From Frigidibacter sp037095735 (GTDB taxonomy: Bacteria; Pseudomonadota; Alphaproteobacteria; Rhodobacterales; Rhodobacteraceae), in the NCBI RefSeq assembly GCF_037095735.1, contig NZ_JBAWKD010000002.1, forward strand, positions 620,001 to 684,000: DNA of 64,000 nucleotides, in the 5' to 3' direction. Below, piece by piece: positions 59,546 through 64,000 of this stretch. The notes under the pieces were generated by a model. The model did no database searches. It was given only the letters and a program-made list of their open reading frames with translations, and was not told the origin of the DNA. A program made the position numbers and the translations under genes. Positions within the stretch are counted from its first letter, which is position 1. The number at the start of each line of letters is the position of its first letter.

Positions 59546-62500
59546 ATGGACGCCTGGCCCACATCCGTGCCCGAAACCCTGTGGGGCTATGTCGACCTGC
59601 AACGCATGTCGGTCGGCGCCCTGCCGATGATGGGCGTGCATTTCGATCCGCTCTTCCTGACCGCCTTCGTCGTCGGCGGCGTGTTCCTGGGCGTCTTCGC
59701 GGCGCGCCGCTTCGACGACCGCGCCCAGCCCGCGCGCGAGGGGGCGCGGGTGCTCGACCGGCTCGAGCCCGGCGACATGGGCGGCACCGGCGCGCTGCAG
59801 CGGGCGTTCCTGCTGTATCTGGGGACGCTGCTTGCGCTTTATGCCTGCTTTACCTTTTTCGGCCGCGTCGCTTTCCAGCTGATCGGCCGGCTGCCGATCG
59901 CCGGGGCGCAAGTCGATACGGCGCGGATCGACTTCAGTTCACCGCAATGGCCGCTGCTGCTGGCCTTCGGCTTCGCGGGGCTGGCGCCGCTGGTGCCGCC
60001 GCTGGCCGCGGCCGAGGTCTGGCTGCGCGAGCGCGTGCACCGGGCCGTGGGCATCCCGATCCGGCTGCGGCAGAAGACGCGCGAGCTTCTGGCCGAGCTG
60101 AACCGCGCCGGACCGGATGCCAGGCAGGCGATCCTGGCGGACATCGGCGACCAGAAGACCTCGTGGCTTCCGAAGAGGATCGACGACAGGGGCGTGCCGG
60201 TCGACGGGTTCGCGCAATGGATCCTCGACCGCATCGGCGCCCCCGAAGAGCTGGAGATGCTGATCCTGCGGGTGCAGCTGCTGTGCCACTGGGTGGGCCA
60301 CCGCACCACCTGGCCGCGTGACGCGCTGTCCGAAAAGCTGCGCGAGATCGAGGCGAAGGCGGTCCGCGACGCGCAGCAGGCGCGGATCGAGCTGCGCCAT
60401 CTCAACCGCGAAATCTACGGGGCGACCGATGGTGGCACCGCGGTCGGTGGTGGCAAGGATGCGGAGGATGCCTCCAGCGCACTGCGCGCGCGTCAAAGCG
60501 CGCTGCACAAGCGGCTGGCGGCGGTGATCGAGACGCTGGAGGGCTGCCTCGAAGATCTGGCAACCCTGCAGGTGATCGCGCTCGAGCGCGACCCGGACTA
60601 TGCCCCCGCGGCGCAGGCGGGACCGGACCCGGGGCGCGGGGCGCCGGTCACGGCGCTGCAGCACGAGATCCTCGACCGCATCCGCCGCCCCGACCTTGGC
60701 GGCGTCGGCCCCGAGCTGGGGCTGCTGGTCGGCACGCCGGTGGTGTTCCTGGTCTACTGGCTGGCGATCTCGTTCGGCCTGAATGATGCCGTCAACGGCT
60801 CGCCCCGCGCCGATGCCGTGAATGTCGCGCTTTCGGCGGGGTTCGAGACGTTGCGCTATGTCGCGCTGATCTTCCTGCCGCTGCTGACCGCCTTCACCCT
60901 GCGCCAGGAGCTGACCGAGCGGCAGGCCTGGCCCTGGCAGGCTCAGGGACCGGTGGCGGACCAGCGGGCGGCGCGCAGGCAGACCCTGGTGATGATCGCC
61001 ACCGCGGTGGCGGTGGTCGCGGTGATCGGCATGGTGCTGATCGCCACGCTGTCGGCCTTCCTGATCTCGGAAAGCAGCGCGCGGCTGCGCGAGATGCTGC
61101 TGGGATCGCGGATGCCGGTGCTGAGCTTCTACCTGAGGCAGGTGCCGGTGGCGCTGCTGGTGGCGGGTTTCGCGCTCTGGGGGACCGAGCAGCGGATCAG
61201 GGGCCGGGTGCCGCCCGGCCCATGGCTGGCCGTTCTGGTGATGGCGGCCTACTGGGCCCTGACCAAGATGCCGACCTACGGCGGGCTGGCCAATGACACG
61301 CTTTGGGTGGATGACCGGCCAACGCGGCTATTCTGGGCCTATCACGAGGTCGCGACCCTCGCCGTCTACGGCACCGCCACCTGGCTTTCGGTCTCGGTGC
61401 TGGGCCGCTGGCGCCCCGCGCCGGCCCGCGCGCTCGCCTGCGCGCGCCCGCAGAGCCCGCCCGCCCCCACCGCCCCACCCGCCCTGACTGCCCCGCCCGC
61501 CCTGACTGGCCCGTCCGCCGGTGTCGCGCTGGACGGCGGGGCGCTCGGGGTCTTGGTGATCGCGCTGCTCTGCTGGGCCCTGACCGGTGGGCCGACGCAG
61601 TCGCAGCAGACCACAACCGGGCTCTGCCGCTCAGAGGGTGACGCGCGGCATCCCGGCGCGCTGGTGGTGGGCTTCCGCAAGGATGCCGAGCCCTTCAGCT
61701 TCCTGCCCTCCAGCGTTCCGGCAACGGGCCGGGCCGGCCATCGCTATCAGGGCTACCTGGCCGATCTGTGCTACTGGATCGCCGATTCCTCGGGATGCCG
61801 GATCGACGCGGTCGAGGTCTCCGGCACCGACCGCTTCCCCAAGCTCGGGAACGGGGAGATCGACCTGCTCTGCGACCCGGTGACCCTGCGCTATGAAGGG
61901 CGCGGCGATGCGCCCCGGGGCGCGACGGCCGGGGCCGCCGCCGGCGACGCAGTAACCGATACGCAGGTCCCCGCACAGATCCCGCGCGAAGAGGCGGGGA
62001 TCTTCTCACCGATCGTGTTCCTGTCGGGCATCAGCTATCTCGCGAACGGAAAGCCGCAGGAAAAGGACACCAGGACGATCATCGGCTATCTGAAGTTCGG
62101 CACCGCCGCGCCCGAAGTCTCGCCCCAGCTCTATGCGCGGCTCTGCGCCTCGAACCTGCTGGGTGGCGTGAAATGTCTGGGCGGAATGAGCTTCGAAACC
62201 GAAGCCCTCAGAAGGATGGTGGCCGCCCAATCAAGGGGCACCCCGCAGAGTGGCGCCGCGCCCGAGGTTCCGCCCCAGCACGATGCGGGGTCCTGCGCGT
62301 CGACTCTTCCCGTCGGTGGCGACTGCCCTGACGGTCCGACGCGAGAATATGAGGCCTTTGGAGCGATCGAGACCGCCCGACTTGCGGGCGGGCCCCAGAT
62401 CGATGCCGGGACCGTTGTCGCGCGGGGCTTCGACACCCATGACGCCTTGGTGGATTGGGTCTGTGCGGACCTGACCCGACCGACCGAAGGCACCCCGGTG

Positions 62501-62866
62501 ACCGCACCAAAGCCGGCCGGCGAGACGCGGATCTACCTTGGGGATCGCGAGCTGATCCAGGCCAAGCTCAAGAGCTGGACCGACAGCGGCCATCCCTGCC
62601 CCGGCGTCGATGCCGATCCGGTGCAGAACGTGCTGACCTACGAACCCTATGTGCTGATGAGCCGCAACGACAACGCGGAGCTGGCGAAGTTCGTCGAGCG
62701 GCAGGTCTATCGCTTCTTCTCGCACCGGGCGCTGGCGAACGGGCTTTTCGCCGCGCATTTCCCGAAGCAGCGGATGTCAGAGCCGCTGGCCTACCTATTC
62801 CTGCTGAACGCCGTCGAACCCGAGGACCGCGTGATGAGGCCCTCGGCGCCGGCGGCGACGCGCTAG
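59546..62866 (+). CDS. Large membrane protein with C-terminal solute-binding domain, unrecognised
   Basis: 1106 aa from ATG 59546 (GGGGGGA about 9 bases upstream). N-terminal helices near 36-53, 88-110 and 135-160; a charged cytoplasmic region with coiled coil (about 165-350); further helices (391-412, 432-452, 481-505, 531-547, 559-573, 598-618); a Pro/Thr-rich linker APTAPPALTAPPALTGP; a last helix (663-680). Residues about 703-1090 resemble an SBP_bac_3 binding domain (LVVGFRKDAEPFSFL, YQGYLADLCYWIA, LGNGEIDLLCDPVTL, IYLGDRELIQAKL, GLFAAHFPK), carrying a 50-residue internal duplication and several cysteines. It looks like a ligand sensor or transporter fusion. Function unknown. Its stop overlaps rlmJ. 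Confidence 0.85.
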   Translation: MDAWPTSVPETLWGYVDLQRMSVGALPMMGVHFDPLFLTAFVVGGVFLGVFAARRFDDRAQPAREGARVLDRLEPGDMGGTGALQRAFLLYLGTLLALYACFTFFGRVAFQLIGRLPIAGAQVDTARIDFSSPQWPLLLAFGFAGLAPLVPPLAAAEVWLRERVHRAVGIPIRLRQKTRELLAELNRAGPDARQAILADIGDQKTSWLPKRIDDRGVPVDGFAQWILDRIGAPEELEMLILRVQLLCHWVGHRTTWPRDALSEKLREIEAKAVRDAQQARIELRHLNREIYGATDGGTAVGGGKDAEDASSALRARQSALHKRLAAVIETLEGCLEDLATLQVIALERDPDYAPAAQAGPDPGRGAPVTALQHEILDRIRRPDLGGVGPELGLLVGTPVVFLVYWLAISFGLNDAVNGSPRADAVNVALSAGFETLRYVALIFLPLLTAFTLRQELTERQAWPWQAQGPVADQRAARRQTLVMIATAVAVVAVIGMVLIATLSAFLISESSARLREMLLGSRMPVLSFYLRQVPVALLVAGFALWGTEQRIRGRVPPGPWLAVLVMAAYWALTKMPTYGGLANDTLWVDDRPTRLFWAYHEVATLAVYGTATWLSVSVLGRWRPAPARALACARPQSPPAPTAPPALTAPPALTGPSAGVALDGGALGVLVIALLCWALTGGPTQSQQTTTGLCRSEGDARHPGALVVGFRKDAEPFSFLPSSVPATGRAGHRYQGYLADLCYWIADSSGCRIDAVEVSGTDRFPKLGNGEIDLLCDPVTLRYEGRGDAPRGATAGAAAGDAVTDTQVPAQIPREEAGIFSPIVFLSGISYLANGKPQEKDTRTIIGYLKFGTAAPEVSPQLYARLCASNLLGGVKCLGGMSFETEALRRMVAAQSRGTPQSGAAPEVPPQHDAGSCASTLPVGGDCPDGPTREYEAFGAIETARLAGGPQIDAGTVVARGFDTHDALVDWVCADLTRPTEGTPVTAPKPAGETRIYLGDRELIQAKLKSWTDSGHPCPGVDADPVQNVLTYEPYVLMSRNDNAELAKFVERQVYRFFSHRALANGLFAAHFPKQRMSEPLAYLFLLNAVEPEDRVMRPSAPAATR
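62105..62404 (+). repeat. 150-bp tandem duplication inside the binding domain
   Basis: Starting GCCGCGCCCGA at 62105 and again at 62255, an exact 150-base offset (50 codons). Protein level: AAPEVSPQ...CAS...GG..C against AAPEVPPQ...CAS...GG..C, with about 18 of 38 aligned residues identical, both cysteines included. It is diverged, so it is old and in frame. Confidence 0.75.
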
Positions 62867-63645
62867 AGCCGGGCGAAAAGCTTCGTCAGCCGCGCGGCCT
62901 CCTCCGCCAGACCCCAGGGCGGGTTGATCACGAACATGCCCGAGCCGACCATGCCGTGGCCGGGGCGCGCGGGGGGGAAGCGGACCTCGTGCGAGAGCGC
63001 CTGCGGAAAGGCCTGGCGCAGGCGGATCACCATGTCGAGCTGCAGGCCCGAGGCCAGCAGCGGATACCACAGCATCAGCACGCCCACGTTCCACTTCCGC
63101 GCGATCTTGCCGAGGAATTCGGGGATCGCGCGATAGTCCTCTTTCACCTCGAAGGAGGGATCGCAGAGCAGGAGACCCCGTTTCGGTTCGGGCGGGGTGC
63201 GCGAGAAGGCCATCTCGAAGCCCGAGATGCGATGGACATTGCTGGTCCAGGGTTCCAGCGCTTCGGTCAGCGCGGCGTGCTCGGCGGGGTGCAGCTCGGC
63301 CAGCTGCATCGCGTCACCGGGGCGCAGCGCGAGGGCCGCGAGCAGCGGCGAGCCGGGATAGGCGCGCGGCCCGAACCGCGCGCGCACCTCGGCCAGATGG
63401 CGCATGTAGGGGTGATCGGGGGCGAACCACTTTTCGGCCAGCGCCCGGGTGATGCCCGCCGCCGCCTCGCCGGTCTTCGCGGCCTCGGCCGAGCCGAGGT
63501 CGTAGAGCCCGCGGCCGGCGTGGGTTTCCAGATAGGACAGCGGCTTGTCCTTGCGGGTCATGTAGTCGAGCGCCGCGGACAGCAGCGCGTGCTTGTGCAC
63601 GTCCGCGAGGTTTCCGGCGTGATAGTGGTGTTGATAGGACAGCAT
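62863..63645 (-). CDS. rlmJ: 23S rRNA (adenine2030-N6)-methyltransferase
   Basis: 260 aa, start MLSYQHHYHAGNLADVHKHA, the RlmJ family signature. The SAM-binding region is LSYLETHAGRGLYDLGSAEA, and the catalytic motif IV reads LLLCDPSFEVKEDYRAI, where E. coli has DPPY. The tail ends GMFVINPPWGLAEEAARL, also typical. It modifies A2030 of 23S rRNA. Its stop codon overlaps that of the large membrane-protein gene on the other strand by four bases. Confidence 0.93.
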   Translation of the reverse strand: MLSYQHHYHAGNLADVHKHALLSAALDYMTRKDKPLSYLETHAGRGLYDLGSAEAAKTGEAAAGITRALAEKWFAPDHPYMRHLAEVRARFGPRAYPGSPLLAALALRPGDAMQLAELHPAEHAALTEALEPWTSNVHRISGFEMAFSRTPPEPKRGLLLCDPSFEVKEDYRAIPEFLGKIARKWNVGVLMLWYPLLASGLQLDMVIRLRQAFPQALSHEVRFPPARPGHGMVGSGMFVINPPWGLAEEAARLTKLFARL

Positions 63646-63669
63646 GGCCCGGCCTTAGCGCAGTCTGGT

Positions 63670-64000
63670 CTAGAGGAACAGGCCCGCAAGCTCTGCAAGG
63701 CGGGCGGAATGGAAAGCCTGCGCCGCGGGGCCCGGCTGGCGGGCGATCAGGGTCGCGGCCAGCGGATCGGCGGCGCGGATCGGCTCGCCCGAAAGCTCCT
63801 CCATCACCGCATGGGCGAGGAAGGGGACGTGCACCTCGGAATAGCCGCCCTCGTGGACCATCACGAGCCGGCCCTGGCACAGCTCGGCCGCGGCGGCCTT
63901 CACCATCGCGGTCATCGCGCGGAAGGTGTCCGAGGTGGCCAGCATCCGGCCCAGCGGGTCCATCGCGCCCGCGTCGTAGCCGCAGGCGATGACGATCGCG
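63670..64000 (-). CDS. Class II histone deacetylase-like hydrolase (partial)
   Basis: The C-terminal 109 residues of an acetylpolyamine amidohydrolase/class II HDAC-like enzyme. Visible zinc-site region: IVIACGYDAGAMDPLGRM, with the Asp ligand, and LVMVHEGGYSEVHVPFLAHA with the Gly-Gly-Tyr substrate loop. The N-terminus lies beyond the window. In bacteria such enzymes deacetylate polyamines or small acetylated amines. Confidence 0.9.
   Translation of the reverse strand, partial: AIVIACGYDAGAMDPLGRMLATSDTFRAMTAMVKAAAAELCQGRLVMVHEGGYSEVHVPFLAHAVMEELSGEPIRAADPLAATLIARQPGPAAQAFHSARLAELAGLFL

Noticed and set aside
61456..61520. Pro/Ala/Thr repeats (CCGCCCTGACTGCCC) as a separate regulatory repeat
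   Set aside because: It is in frame and gives a flexible linker before the last helix of the large protein.

Overview
The window is very GC-rich (roughly 70% by eye) and reads like the chromosome of a Rhodobacteraceae-type alphaproteobacterium. Supporting this are a cbb3 oxidase operon divergent from a universal stress gene with FNR-type boxes between them, a short-form HisG paired with HisZ, a heme oxygenase-bacteriophytochrome pair, TAXI-type TRAP transport, and many four-base ATGA/GTGA gene overlaps. A 120-base run of N (32848-32967) marks an assembly gap. I saw no rRNA, tRNA, CRISPR array, transposase or prophage.

Layout. 1-2501 (minus): ccoNOQ, cut by the window start. 2710-3537: universal stress protein. 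3867-8834 (minus): phosphoesterase, lipid kinase and polA. 8930-9674 (minus): a single-domain globin and a small zinc-finger protein. After about 1 kb without a convincing gene, an RND efflux pair (10688-15145) begins beneath a near-perfect inverted repeat. 15380-18505 (minus): heme oxygenase and a bacteriophytochrome kinase with a fused receiver. 18740-25764: a DctB-type kinase, a DctD-type regulator whose AAA+ motor looks dead, a TAXI receptor, a fused TRAP permease and a DUF1850 protein. Then an MFS exporter and, on minus, the complete branched-chain ketoacid dehydrogenase operon with a divergent Lrp-type regulator.

Right half. 32998-34523: GNAT and SDR genes. 35350-38484: arylsulfotransferase-like protein, membrane-anchored sulfotransferase and a small membrane protein. 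39049-39933: L,D-transpeptidase lipoprotein with a clean terminator. 40494-42679: cupin, then panBC. A gene-poor stretch holds a (ACCGC)n pentanucleotide repeat. 43589-45446: DUF1523 protein, an orphan and a racemase. 45448-51659: polyamine-type ABC transporter, GntR/FCD regulator and DoeB/EutE-like deacylase, which with the racemase look like one uptake-and-deacylation locus. 51663-58479: AbrB permease, hisS-hisZ-hisG, slyX, methylmalonyl-CoA epimerase, DUF1467 and EI24 proteins. 58476-59084: nitroreductase. 59343-62866: a large unrecognised membrane protein carrying a C-terminal solute-binding domain. 62863-64000: rlmJ and a partial class II deacetylase.

The main candidates for something undescribed are: (1) the roughly 1,100-residue membrane/solute-binding fusion at 59546-62866, with an internal 150-bp duplication and what looks like a broken signal-peptide exon upstream; (2) an interspersed double-hairpin repeat with at least six copies, two of them exactly between a solute-binding protein gene and its permease; (3) the degenerate DctD-type regulator; (4) inverted repeats at the RND, bkd and GntR promoters.
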